Part shown: positions 26,554 to 39,880 of the stretch, one piece after another
Layout: each line of letters opens with the position of its first letter
How positions within the stretch are numbered: the first letter of the stretch is position 1
From: Saxidomus purpurata
Lineage: Eukaryota > Mollusca > Bivalvia > Venerida > Veneridae
NCBI GenBank assembly: GCA_022818135.1
Contig: JAFMSR010000003.1
Coordinates: 16,315,760 to 16,379,759 of the forward strand
DNA: 64,000 nt
Direction: 5' to 3'
The notes under the pieces: model-generated
What the model saw: only the letters and a program-made list of their open reading frames with translations
The model's database searches: none
What the model was told of the DNA's origin: nothing
Program-made: the position numbers and the translations under genes

Positions 26554-28235
26554 ATGAAAGTTTGCATTCTTTGTAGTGCCAATCCAAATCTGAAATGGGC
26601 TGTATAAGGTAATGAATACAGAAACATCCTGGTCCCTTTTCCTATTTGTACTGAAAAAGAAAACAAATTTACATAGCACAGCTATGATTTATCGTTTTAT
26701 GATTGTATTCATATATTTCATGGCCTTGAGTTCTGAGTGAGATCTAGGATGCAGTAATATGTAATGGTCCTTTAATTAACTGTAAACATAATTTTTCTAA
26801 ATAAGACATTCTCATTATCAGAGATTAGGTTTTTTATCCATTTGCCTGCTTTTTCTAGTGTGCTGTATTCAAGAGATGATTATAAAACCGGCTGGAGTTT
26901 TAGCGAACATTTCTTCTCGATTTCTCGACTGATGTCTTCATGTGTAAGCAATCAATTGATTACCGTATTTAAAGAAGGTCGTGGAATATGTCTATTAATA
27001 TGCTTCGTACAGTGTCTCAACGGGAACGCTGTTGTTTATATGATAAGCGTGTTCTTTGCCGTTTAAGCGGGCGTTAGAGTCTTAAGGATATTTTCAACAG
27101 CTGCCATTCACACGTATTAAGTTGTTTGATGCAAACAAAAATAGCATTAATTTTATTCAGCTGAAGAAAATTTGTATCCGGCCTCCCACCATGCAGCACT
27201 GTTAGATCCACCACGCAGATTCCCTCACTAATATCTTCTCGGGGAGATTGAAGGGCTTGAAACAGTTTCGAGGCTTCTTTTTCTCCGTGCTATAAGCAAT
27301 CTTGGCCGTATTTACTGCAGTCTTTTGTTGTCGAGTGTTTTAATAAGGACTCTAAAGTAGCTTAATCAGTCGGTAAAGTGTAAAGTTTAGAATACTTTAT
27401 GGAGGTGTAGCTTATGAAACCCTTTCACTGATTTCTGTCAATAAGAAGCTTATGCTTTAAATCAGGATATTATCACAGATATAGTTGGGTCATAACATTT
27501 TGATAGGTCATCATAGTCTTGAGACAAAATTTAACCGAGGTGTATTAAAAAATATGACTTAATTTCATGCCAGTTTATTTTGGTCGCGGATTAATGGCTT
27601 ATTTTATGGCTTTAATTCGGTCAGTTTAGAATCTGAGCTAGAAATAGAAAGGAAAAAATTGTACTTCAGGAGGAGATCTTGCCATGCACCTGTTCCTGAA
27701 TCAAATTGTAGACATTGTGCATGCATGGTGCAGGCTCACATGTATTCAATCATTGACTTGCAAAATTCTAATTCATAAATCTGAATTTTCTAGAACTGAA
27801 ATAGATTTGTCTTCATTTTCTCTTCCTTCATTTTCTATAGTTTTGATTGATAAAATATTACTGTCTAAAAGAACAGTATTATAAAGTATCAGACATGTTG
27901 TTAAGCAGTGATGATCTATATCGATAGTCAATCATTATTTAATTTCTAGTCAATCTTTTTATTTTGATTTGTAAGTAATATTTAACCATGCTCAAACGAT
28001 CTTTGTCTAGTTGTAAAATTGTGACGAAGAAATAGTCTGAAAGCAGAAATATTCTAAAAGTAAGATATCTAAGTTTAGTATGGATTGTGTGCTGTAAGGC
28101 TTGCTTTAACTCCATTAAAGTCATCTGGGAATACATCAAACTTGGGGAAATAGTCTTTAAAAATCCAATTCTGTCTGCAATTGTGTATTGGGAAAGTTTC
28201 AAATATTAGAATTGAGAGTTATTGAAGAAGAGTTA

Positions 28236-28330
28236 AGGTGTTAAGGATAAAGCGCTTATGATGTCAAGAAGCACAGAGGTTGTGGGTTCGAGACTAACCA
28301 TTAAAGGCTCAGGGAGTGCAATTTTACAAA
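28236..28330 (+). mobile_element. Possible tRNA-derived SINE head
   Basis: TGTGGGTTCGAGACTAACC resembles a B box, preceded by AAAGCGCTTATGATGTC. The body is diverged and the tail motif is not found, so the assignment is weak. Confidence 0.35.
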
Positions 28331-30394
28331 TGGACCCATTGGTTCAATCTGCCATAAAAGTGCTAGAGCTTGTCTGCATTAAAAGTAAAGGATTTGTATG
28401 ACCAGCTGTTCACCATGAAAGTCAAAGTTGTCGGTTTGAGATGGTTTGAGATCGGCTAAGGTCTGAGATTCCACTCTTGTCTTAGAAAATTAACTCCTGG
28501 GAATGAAAGCTATGACCTGAGCTATATTAAAGTTGATACAAGTAAAACAAAATTTAATATTTGGGCTAAAGTTTCTTGAACAGTATTATGTCTGTCTGTG
28601 GAATCCGGTATTGTTGTTTCGTACTACAATGCTTTGCTATTATCCTGTCTGGTGTGTAGCATATGTACCTGTCTATGTTTATTTATTTGTCTCATCGCTG
28701 TTGAATGTTGTTTACAACTCCTAAGTAGTTGCTAAGTGAGGCTGTTTCAGGCTCTTTCAGCAACTGGAAAACATACTTTTATCTCTTTCTCATAAGGAGG
28801 TATTTTTTATTACCCATGATTCAAATTGAGAATTGTTTATAAGTAAATCTGGAACACAGTCTTTTGATCATTTAGAACAGCATGCCGTAAATTCTCCGGC
28901 ATAAGTCGATGTCGTCCATAAGTCAAGGGGTATGTTTTTTTGTAAGAACAGCATTGGCACAGAAGTCAACTGAGTACTGCTGTGCTTAAAAGGAATTTAA
29001 CATGGTTTGAAGTGATTTTTTCCTGCATTTTGGCTGATTGGCAATGAAAATGAGGTGTTGCTACTGAAATTAATGGTACTGACTGTTTAACTTACACACT
29101 CTCTGTACCATAGTCATCAACAACCATTGAAAGAATTTAATGAAGGAGAACCAGGATATGGAAATGGCTGTCTCCCTTACGTATTGAATTGTTCAGGCTG
29201 TACAATATATATGGAAAGTATAGGAATGTTAGAGAAAGAGATACAGTCATACAAAGTTGATTGACTCTAATTGTTGAATCCTTCAGGATCAGTTGAACAC
29301 AATTGGATGATGAAAGAAAACCACATATTCCAGATAGAGATATCAGGCTATAGCAAGTTTTACGTCTGCAGAGACATTTGCTAAAATAATCAGCTGAGAC
29401 ATTTGCTAAACTAATCAGAAGTGCAAGTCTGTTGTGTCATATTGTTGACTGGTAAAATCATCAGATATTTCTGCTTCCAGATGAGTGTAGGAGTGCAAAG
29501 CGACCCATTGTAGCCGTAGAAATACTTGTACCTGAATGAACTGCAGACGTAGGCAATGTCAATAGTGCACAAGCTGTTTCGTCAAGTTTCCTCTACTAGT
29601 TTTTGATAATTTGGAAAACTGTTCTTTTTTTGGCTTAAGGCGAAATATACACTGAAATCTAATTTTAAGGTGGAATTACTAGTGGCAAGAATGTTTCTGT
29701 ACAGCTGTATTATTTGATTATGTCAAAGGTCCATACACTTAAAGTATGCGTCATCAAATTTGATTTTAAGATGACAAATTGTTAAAAATTCCACATTAGA
29801 GCAAATGTTACAATTTATTGCACTTTTTCTAATTTCAAAAGCTTTCACTGACACATTTATGTCCCTGCAGTAGACAAGAATATTTAAATCAAAAGATGAA
29901 TGTGAAAATATGTTTTGTTCTAAACATGCACCCAAATTGTGTTGTATGATTTCTGATGAAAACATTAAACTGCTCATGTAGAATCACATTAATTGTTTTG
30001 CATAGTTATTGTTGAGTTAATGGTATGATGAATGATGTGGTCTGTGTTTGGAATTAAGCTAATACTCCTGCAGACATGAAAAATGTCTGCTATTGAAATT
30101 ACGAGATTTTTTGTGCTTTTTACATGAATTGTTTGATTATTTCTAAAGGGAAATAGAAACGATACTCTTCAACAGCAGGGGAAGATGTGCTTGTTATTTT
30201 GCCATGGAAGAGAGATATTAATAGTGGGTGTCATCGGTAAACGGATGCAGCAGGTGTTATTTGGGATGTTCGAGGTTTAAACTGGAAACAGTCTTAATTA
30301 TTATGTCTTTTCCGATCTTGAAACTGTACATAACATATTTATTATGAATGTTCAAAATTCCTTTTTCCTCTTGGGGGTTTAAACTTCCAATTTC

Positions 30395-30595
30395 AACAGT
30401 ATTCAAAGTTTACAGGTGGGTGGTTTATCTGACAACAATTTTCTGGAAAGGACCTGTGTAACTGATCCCCATTATTCATAAGAAACTGCCAACTATCTCA
30501 CATAGAGAGTCCGGTTGGTAGCAGGCTCACAATCATGACCATCAAGTTGTGGTTGATAAGGCACTGCAGCAGCAATCATTACATATGATTACCAT
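30395..30595 (-). mobile_element. tRNA-derived SINE, minus strand
   Basis: Read on the minus strand it gives GCTGCTGCAGTGCCTTATCA, then GTGAGCCTGCTACCAACCGG, ATGTGAGATAGTTGGCAGTT and CACCCACCTGTAAACTTTG. This is the same order as in the 23680 SINE. Diverged. Confidence 0.7.
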
Positions 30596-31029
30596 GGAAA
30601 CACTGTACACCTTATATAGAAAATAGACTGTGTCACTCTGTGTGCATGTAGTTCCTTGCATGTTGAAACGAGCATTGTCTGATTGCGGCAGTCTGCATGC
30701 CTAATGGTCTAATTAATCTGACAAAGCATTTTCTGAATAACAACTAACCTTTATTAGATTTAAAAGCATTTTCTAAGAACCACTTTAAGATGTATTTCAT
30801 TTAAATTCAAAAGCATTAAACCACCATGAAAACTTTTATTATGTCTGAATTAGAAAGACTTTTCTGAACTTAATCTAACCCTAGATTTATGCACTAGAAT
30901 TATTAGATTTGAATTTATAATTAGGTTTCTTAATGTTAGCTGTACTTTCTTTAGATTGAAAATTTTAACCATGTTCTGAAAACCACCTAAATTCTACAAC
31001 GTAGTTTCAAATATCTATAAACTTTTATT

Positions 31030-31320
31030 TCCCAAAAGTTGGGGTATATAGGAGTCGTGGTTGGTGGTGGTCGGGGGTCTGTTGCTTTTCCTTGTCCGAG
31101 CATACGAAACTCTAGTTGTTTCATTCATCAAGGTAGTGAGGAAGTGCAGTGCACACACACCCTCTTGCAATCGTTTTGCCCTTTGTTCTTTTCCTTGTCG
31201 AGAAGAACTACTAGTTGATTCTTATAAAGGTAAGCATTGGGGAGTGGGCGACCATCCCTCTTGCTATTTTAGAGTTATGCCCTTTGTTACTTTTCCTTGT
31301 CGGCTATCTAAAGTTGGTTA
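31030..31320 (+). mobile_element. Diverged partial copy of the 146-bp-core element
   Basis: The left end CCCAAAAGTTGGGGTATATA, GGAGTCGTGG is a worn form of the 47091 element start. About two core units follow, recognisable by GGAAGTGCAGTGCACA and CCCTTTGTTACTTTTCCTTG. No right end is seen. It sits inside an older degenerate ATTAGATTTAAAAGCATTTT sequence (30740-31470). Confidence 0.8.
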
Positions 31321-33124
31321 AGACTCATGGTCATGGAGGAGTCGTCCCCTCTCCATCTTCTTTTTTTAGATTTTTGTTTAAAAGAGTTTTCTGAACTAAA
31401 TGTAACCTTTTATTAGGTAAAGAAAAAACTAAACATACCTAAATGTTGATTAGATTTCAATTTAAAAGCAGTCTCTAAACACAGTCTTAGAACAGAAGCA
31501 TCTCTTGATTCTGCTCCTGCTGATGTGAGCGATATCCCTGATCTAGCTGAAGTCAGAACAGATAGCCTTAATTGATTTATTAAAAGCTTGTGGCACACTG
31601 TGTCATAAAACAGACCAATAAAATGGCAATTTGCACCATGCTAGCTTTTATTCCAAGATAAATGTCATTGAAATATTATGTGAGTTGTTTGATTATTATG
31701 TAGTGGTAGAGAACTGGCTCTTTGAACTAAATAACTCTGCAGACATGCACAGTATAATCTAAGATCTACTTGCAGTGTGAGTGAGTGTTTATACTGGGAT
31801 TATTGATGGAGACGCTGTAGGTATAGTTTGGAATGTAGTTCAATATTTTTGGAACCACTTGTTTTGGGTACAAAGCCAAACACTTTGATGTTGACAGAGG
31901 TCAGTGTTTTTTGTGTGCCAGGTTTTTAAAAAAAAAAATTTTGGGTGGGGGAATCTTTTATGCCTACATAGGGATGTAACTAATTTCATGTAATTTGGTT
32001 TATTTTGCAATTTTATCAATTGTCCCAAGAATTTTATATTGTATGCCTAATCAAAGGGGTTGAACGAGTCTTCACAAGGCTTTCCGTTTGCCAGTCAATG
32101 TATCATTTGTACCAAAATTGTAATCTTGTTTACGGAAAAACTTAAACCAATTGTCACAAGAAAATGGTTGGATATTAATCAGCGTTTGAGCAAGCATAAG
32201 TTATATTTGTCCTTTCTTATTATGTAAGACGTTAGTTGTAATTAAAGCCTTCCCTTTATTTACCCGTCAACGAGGTATTGTCATGTTTCTTTAATTAGTC
32301 AAAGTGATTGTTAAGTTTTGTGACGTCTGTAGCAAAATTGATAATTCTTTAACATGATGTTTGCATATAAGTCCTAATTCCGTACATCATATTGATGGAG
32401 TGGTAAGTAGCTGCCAATGTAGGTTTGCTGTGTAAGCCGATGAAAGACATAAGTATTCATTAAAAACTCGTATAGCCCTAGGGAATAAAATTACAGAAAC
32501 CAGCTGTTTTGAAGAGTCAAATGGTGCTATAGTTCCATTTGATCCTGTAAAAAGCGAGCAGAAATCTGAAGAATTTTAAGTGCACATGCTTGAACTGCTA
32601 TCTACTAATAGCTACTGAAACAGTAGCTTTTGAAAAGGAAGTAATTAATTTGGTTAAATTCGAAATGTTTAACCTATGAGGTTTAAACGAAAGTTATAGA
32701 GTATAAGCTGCTGGGTGTCGATTATCAAGTTGCTGGAAGGAAAGTTCTTGTAATATTGCATATCGCAATCTCCTGTTGCTAATGGTTTATTGTAATTTCC
32801 AAGAAAGTCCCGAGTTTGAAGACATTTATATTAAAATCCAGGTGATACATACTGTGATAAAAGGATTTGGTTGTGGTGTTTTCCAACATTTTCAAATTCA
32901 AATGTGCCATTATTTTGATTGCTCTTTAGCTGTTTTCTGCTAAAAAATATGTGATAAAGGTATGAGGAATTGGAAGATGTGGAAAGGAGCATTCCTGAAA
33001 GTATTCAGCATCATCAACTTTTGATAAAAACTGAATTTGTTGAGATTCTGCCAGTAAGTTATTAGAATCTTACACTGCTGGTAGCACTGGTGACTCTGAG
33101 TTTGAGACAGGCGCAACATCAAAG

Positions 33125-33190
33125 CGGTCCAGATCATGATCTGCACTGTTTGCTATTCATCCTAAGAACTGTCAGTGAGCACCTCTTTGA
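33125..33190 (+). repeat. GATCATGATC-family repeat
   Basis: GTCCAGATCATGATCTGCAC followed by TGTTTGCTATTCATCC and TGTCAGTGAGCACC. The palindrome and the TGCACTG flank match the 12297 copy; the tail differs, which suggests a subfamily. Confidence 0.6.
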
Positions 33191-34024
33191 AACACTAATG
33201 GCGCAGTCCAAACTGAAAGCTGGACAAGTCCATTTTAGATGTTTAGTTTAGGTCAGTGTTAAGATGAAGAGGGAAACTTGGACAAAATCAAAGTACTGAT
33301 AGTACTGACTTAGTTTCAAAGTATTAGTTTTGCTTAACTTCTATCATATGCTGTGGATGCAAGTTTAGAGCTGCAGAAAATTTAGTAGAGTAAAAAAGGC
33401 TAAAGTTCAGTGAATCTTGTGCTCCAAAAATACCTATGTAACTGAAAATAATTATGCAGTAGGAATATGTCTTCTTGCTGAAACCAGCAAATTAGTGAGA
33501 AAAAAAGCGTCAAGTATTTTTCTAGGGAAAGATTTATCGGGAAATGTTTGACTGAATTCGGTTAACAGTTACCGTATTTTTCTTGTGCCATTTACAGGTA
33601 CAGCACGCCATTTCTTCTGTCAAGTTCTGCCTCGTAAACTATCTAGGTACATGAAAATTGCTGCCGAAAGAATCTTTAATCTTCTTTATAGTGAATGCAC
33701 ATGTAATGATGCCGCAAAATTACATGTACTTTTGAAAATTATTAGTGTACTTGCTGCTGGGTTTCAAAGGGTGGGATTAGTTTTACACTTGTGGTTAGGT
33801 ATCTGTCTGTGTCAGAATCTATGGTATGGAAATGAGTCATTGATCGGCAAGTTATAGTGAAAGCATAGACTGCATTTAGCTTATTAATAGATCTAAATAT
33901 TTGTTCCTATGTCTGTACGGATTTAGCGCAGTGATAGTAGAACTGGATATAGCAACTCAAGATAGAGTTGAACAGTTTGGAAACAATTTGGAAAAAAGGG
34001 TCATTATGTCCTGATTCAAAGGAA

Positions 34025-34215
34025 GTGGAGACAGGCATGCAGCTGCATGACTATGTGTCTTTATGTGAAGAAGTCGGCAGTTTCTAAAATGGAGGATAGG
34101 GATCTAGTATTGGTTCTTCCCAGGAATGATGGTTAAGTTAAGACCTCCTGCCAGTAATAAGGACCCAGATGCGGTTGAAAGGAGAGTTAAACTCATATAA
34201 CAACAACAACAGCAG
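34025..34215 (+). mobile_element. SINE body and tail
   Basis: CTATGTGTCTTTATGTGAAG, TCGGCAGTTTCTAAAATGGA and TATTGGTTCTTCCCAGGAAT correspond to the SINE body. It ends in GTTGAAAGGAGAGTTAAAC and an (ACA)n tail. Confidence 0.7.
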
Positions 34216-34710
34216 TTTAAATCAAGATGTTCTGTAAAAATGCCCCTATATCTTAGCATATATTCAAACATATTTGAATCTGGTGTCTGATCCATAATTG
34301 GATGATGAAGCTGCCAGACAGGTGTACCCTTACAGTTATGATTGTATCTCATCATTAGGAAGCAGTTACTAGGAAAAACACACCTAAAAACCTTGAACAT
34401 TTCATCATCTAGTTAGAGACTGATTGTTATAAATGATGTGAGGGAAAGTAATATACCAAATATCCTTCATATTCAAAAGTCAGCAGTATTTTGTAAGTTG
34501 GGGTACACCTGCGCAAGATATGTCTGTCCAATAGCTGTCTATCCAAGAGACGTCTGTCCGCACACTGGATTGGGGATTAAACCTTGCCACATTGGTTTGG
34601 GAAATTTACTGAATCCCTGTCTAAATATTTTCTGAAAAACCTTTGGTTTTATTTATTCACTTGTATGCATGGTGACTTGTTCATAAATACTTGGTGAACT
34701 GTGTTTCCAT

Positions 34711-34784
34711 TTTTTAGTTTATTTGAGTTTAGAGGTTAATGTTAGGATTTTTTAGTTTATTTGAGTTTAGAGGTTAATGTTAGG
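34711..34784. repeat. Perfect 37-bp tandem duplication
   Basis: TTTTTTAGTTTATTTGAGTT...TTAGGA is present at 34711-34747 and 34748-34784. It directly precedes the TIR element at 34788. Confidence 0.9.
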
Positions 34785-34787
34785 AAG

Positions 34788-34968
34788 TACTGTAATTGTA
34801 ATTTTCGTGTGATGAAAATTCCACAGTTTGATAGCAGACAGGCTTGTGAAAGGAAAATTGTTGAATTATAAATAAATTTGAAACTAAATCTTTTGCAAAA
34901 AATACTTGAATTAGCAATTTCGCATGAAATAACAAAAAATCGATGGAAGTATTACCCAATTAACAGTA
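34788..34968. mobile_element. Short TIR element, second copy
   Basis: Begins TACTGTAATTGTAATTTTCG and ends ACCCAATTAACAGTA. It has a length close to the 18760 copy and the same TTTTCGTGTG motif inside the left end. TIRs are eroded, so this copy is older. Confidence 0.7.
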
Positions 34969-36534
34969 AATTGTAGAACTCAAACTGTAGCTACTTCGAT
35001 TGGAGCAGGCAATTCTGACAGAATCTATAGCTAAGGTTCTAGACATTTTTCTTGGGAGATAGAGTAAAATATCAGTCCAAATGCATGTTTTCCATTTATT
35101 TACTTTTGATTTCCTTTCCCTTAGATAAATACGTTTTGTTTTTATAACCCAGGTTTTAGCTAAGATCGCCCCCCCCAAACTTTGAAAATTACTTCTGGTT
35201 TTAATGATGGATTAGGAGGTCATAACTTAAGGTGGTAAATGAATGATCAATTACTCTATAAAATGAATTATAACTGATCAGATTCAACACTCTTTATGAT
35301 TAATGGTGTAAGAAACAAAAAAAACATGTTACGTTTATTAGACGTACAGTGACATTAATTTGAATAGTACGTGAAGTCAGTTTGATGGTGGTGTGTACTC
35401 TCTCAGGGGTGATGTTCTTCATTGTGAGTTTCCTTCTTGACGAATCTCGGCTGAAGTGTTAAGGTGACCATGTCTGGAGCCCCACTGCCCCCCACCTTTC
35501 GCTTCAGCTTATGTTTTATATTCTCTGTAATAGGTTTGGTAAGTAACAAGAAAATATTGTTGTCTGAGCAGATATCTAAGCCATTTTGTTGGTTTTGATA
35601 GGCAGACGTTCAATATGATAGGTAATGTACTTAAAGTCCCTGGAGCATAAATTACAAGTAGCTCTTATTGTAGGAAGAAATATATATATAACTGGCTGAA
35701 ATGACCTTTCTTTGTACCAAAAACACTCCTGACTGCTTTTTAAGTTGATAAGTACATGTTAGAAGTATTGCACAGTATTTTTTTCAATGATATATAGCAA
35801 AAAATAAGAAACGCTTTTTAGGCAACTCTTTTTCGTGACTAAGCTTGTTGAAACGCTACTTGAATATGAAAGAAAGGCATAAGTGAACATTGTTTTAGAG
35901 TGAATAATAGAACAGGGTGTTATCATTAACCTGTCAGTAAATTTATTTTTCTTTACCAGTAAATTCAAAGTGATCTAGGGAATTTAAGGTAATTGCTATA
36001 AATCTTAACTTGATTAATTTCTAAAATATACTTTTTAGTGTTGTGCAAGAATTGTTCGTAAGGTCACTTATCACTTTAAATCCGATTTGAAACTGAAACT
36101 GGATGATTCCAGAACAAAAGCACAGGGCAGCTCTCTAAATTCCTGTAAAGATATATTGTTGGGTAGTCAGATGAGGTAGGTATGATGTATGGAGGTCTGA
36201 TGGAAGCTCCATCATGATAGGCTAATTAAAATTCCTCTGATGTGTATCAGTACATTACACAGGAACTCTCTGTTGTGAATGGTTGTTTGGCATCATCAGA
36301 GAACTGTTCAAGATTACCATCTACTTACAGTTGCAGGTGTTCCTGCAGTGTGTTCCTGCAGTATAGTCATTCATGGGAGATTGTTTTACTTACGTATACC
36401 TTTCAGATTGTTTTTTGGTATAATAAAATGAGTCACTCTATTTTCATCTTTGAAATTTGTAATATGCATTTGCACATTTCCTTTGCATAATGCGGGAAAA
36501 TTACAGTAAAATAGAAGACTCGGTTTTCAGGTTA

Positions 36535-36855
36535 TCAACAAAAGAAACTTGATGGTAACAAACAAAAATGAACAAACAGTAGAGTTGTTGTAAACATTAA
36601 TGGTTTTGAAAGATACAAACATAACAGTGATAATGAAGAAATTGATTGTTTCAAAAGAAACAAAGGCAACAGTAATGCTGTTGTAGAAATTGATGGTTAT
36701 GATGAAAGAAACAAATATAGGTTTTGATGGTTGCAAAAGAAACAAACCAAACAGTATAATACTGTTGTAGAAATTGATGATTTACAAAAAGTAATGTTCT
36801 TGAGAAAATTGATGGTTATGAAAGAAACAAACCAGACAGTAATGATGATTTGATG
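36535..36855. repeat. Degenerate GAAACAAACC...GAAATTGATGGTT minisatellite
   Basis: Alternating GAAAGAAACAAACC, CAGTAATACTGTTGTAG-like and AAATTGATGGTTATG blocks recur about six times with variable spacing. The minus-strand frames here are AT-rich by-products. Confidence 0.75.
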
Positions 36856-37984
36856 AGGCTCTGTTTGAAAAAAGATTTTATCAAATGCCACTTTTCTTCT
36901 TATAAAACAGGCTAAGTTAATAATCCCATAGATCTTCATACTAATTTTTTGGATCAGATTTTCTTGGATTTCTCAAATTTAACAGAGTAACTAATAGCAC
37001 TGTCATAATTCCATCTAAGTCAGGGACGTCAAAAAATTACGCTATCAGATTTTGACTTCCTGTTGGAAATTTTTTGATAATGTTGAGAGTTTTTATTTTC
37101 TTGTTTGACTGCAATTTACTGATATTTAGGTTGAGATAAATTTGATTTAAAAACAATGTGATGACAGTGATTATGTTTAAAGTTGATGGTTCTTTCCGGA
37201 AGTTTGTTGGGAAGTTTATATTAGAAATTTTATCGCCAAAAAAAAAAATGAAAATATATTTTTTTTTTTACAAAGTCGTTTATTCTTTATGACATTACTA
37301 TTATTCCAGGTATTACCTCAGGAAAATTGACTTGCATTTATTTGTTTTTGCTGAATACATCAAAATGATAGCATACAATAGATTTTATTTACTTTTACGT
37401 GGAGTCTGCCGATAGCTGTAATTAGGTACTTACGACGTGCATATAACTGCACATAACGTCTAATAGGCATATGTTCATCATTAAAAACAACTGCAATATC
37501 TTTAATTTCATAAACTTGGGCGAACGAAGACGGCTTCTTGGTGCGGCACGCTGGATAGAAGTAGCTGTAAAAAGTATTATGTAGTGATAAAAGAGAACCT
37601 GTAATTGTTATTATCATGAAATACCTGATGAAAGGAAATGGATAATGTGAAGATTTATTTAAATATATCAGTGTTTTGAAGGGAATATTGGCATTCACAT
37701 TACGAGAATATGCCTTTTCTTCACTAATTTTCATGGCCAAAGTACCAAGTCTTAAGACTGGAGGGGAATAAAAAAAAAAGAGCTGCTCAAAGCTATGTAA
37801 TACTGGTACAAACAAAACAGAGAATTGTACGAATGTATGCACTCTACTGTTATTCTATTTAACTTGTGCTTTCACAATAATCTGATAGACAGTGGTAATA
37901 CTGACATCTGAAGAAATCTTTCAACAAGTCTGAAGTTATGGCATGAAATAAGAATGATTGTTGCTAGAAGATGTTATAAAGACA

Positions 37985-39880
37985 TTCTGACATTACATTT
38001 ACAGATCAGTTAGACATTCCTAAATTATGTATACAGGTCAGTTACACATTCCTACATTGCTGTAACAAATTTACAGATCACTCTACTGTAACACTCAGAC
38101 ATTTCTACTTTATTTAAATACATTTACAGATCAGTAAGAAATTCCTTCATCATGTTAACAGGTCAGTTAGATGTAATACCTTAACTGATCAGTAAGACAT
38201 TCCCACATTACATTTACAGTTCAGTTAGACATTCCCACATTATGTTTACAGTTCAGTTAGACATTCCCACATTACATTTACAGTTCAGTTAGACATTCCC
38301 ACATTATATTTACAGATCAATTAGACATCCACACATTACATTTACAGATCAATTAGACATCCACACATTACATTTACAGATCAATTAGACATCCACACAT
38401 TACATTTACAGATCAATTAGACATCCACACATTACATTTACAGATCAAATAGACATCCACACATTACATTTACAGATCAATTTGACATCCACACATTACA
38501 TTTACAGATCAATTTGACATCCACACATTACATTTACAGATCAATTTGACATCCACACATTACATTTACAGATCAATTTGACATCCACACATTACATTTA
38601 CAGATCAATTAGACATCCACCATTACATTTATAGATCAATTAGACATCCACTCTACATTTACAGATCAATTAGACATCCACTCTTTACATTTACAGATCA
38701 ATTAGACATCCACTCTTTACATTAACAGGTCAATTAGACATCCACTCTTTACATTTACAGATCAATTAGACATACACACATTACATTTACAGATCAATTA
38801 GACATCCACTCTTTACATTTACAGATCAATTAGACATCCATACATTACATTTACAGATCAATTAGACATCCAGTCTTTACATTTACAGATCACATCCACA
38901 CGTTACATTTACAGTTCAATTAGACATCCACACATTACATTTACAGATCAATTAGACATCCACACATTACATTTACAGATCAATTAGACATCCACACACT
39001 ACATTTACAGATCAATTAGACATCAACTCTACATTTACAGATCAATTAGACATCCATTCTTTACATTTACAGATCAATTAGACATCCACTCTTTACATTT
39101 ACAGATCAATTAGACATCCACTCTTTACATTACATTTACAGATCAATTAGACATCCACTCTTTACATTTACAGATCAATTAGACATCCACTCTTTACATT
39201 AACAGGTCAATTAGACATCCACTCTTTACATTTACAGATCAATTAGACATACACACATTACATTTACAGATCAATTAGACATCCACTCTTTACATTTACA
39301 GATCAATTAGACATCCATACATTACATTTACAGATCAATTAGACATCCAGTCTTTACATTTACAGATCACATCCACACGTTACATTTACAGTTCAATTAG
39401 ACATCCACACATTACATTTACAGATCAATTAGACATCCACACATTACATTTACAGATCAATTAGACATCCACACACTACATTTACAGATCAATTAGACAT
39501 CAACTCTACATTTACAGATCAATTAGACATCCATTCTTTACATTTACAGATCAATTAGACATCCACTCTTTACATTTACAGATCAATTAGACATCCACTC
39601 TTTACATTACATTTACAGATCAATTAGACATCCACTCTTTACATTTACAGATCAATTAGACATCCACACATTACATTTACAGATCAATTAGACATCCAGT
39701 CTTTACATTTACAGATCACATCCACACATTACATTTACAGTTCAATTAGACATCCACACATTACATTTACAGATCAATTAGACATCCACACATTACATTT
39801 ACAGATCAATTTGACATCCACCCATTACATTTACAGATCAATTGAACATAAACACACATTACATTTACAAACCAGTGGAC
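37985..39880. repeat. 32-bp satellite with 477-bp higher-order duplication
   Basis: Units read ACAGATCAATTAGACATCCA followed by CACATTACATTT or CTCTTTACATTT; there are about 58 units. The first ~300 bp are diverged (GTCAGTTAGACATTCC), the rest nearly uniform. Two landmark variants, ATTAACAGGT (38721, 39198) and the shortened CAGATCACATCC unit preceded by CAGTCTTT (38871, 39348), repeat at exactly 477 bp. A third landmark at 39697 is 349 bp further on, as if four units were lost. It ends about 850 bp before the CELF exon. Confidence 0.95.

Noticed and set aside
26230..26679. Ser/Leu-rich and Arg/Glu-rich ORFs on both strands
   Set aside because: They are translations of the CT simple-sequence block.
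31478..31575. Open frame SLRTEASLDSAPADVSDIPD ending in TGA, as a possible terminal exon
   Set aside because: Protein-like by eye, but it continues without a clear acceptor from degenerate repeat sequence and I recognise no family.
37360..37842. 160-residue minus-strand open frame
   Set aside because: Long for this window but with no recognisable domain, AT-driven composition and no splice or start context; kept out as probable chance.
37985..39880. CRISPR-like array of 32-bp repeats
   Set aside because: Units are directly adjacent with no spacers, units vary, and the context is a eukaryotic intron or flank; it is a satellite.
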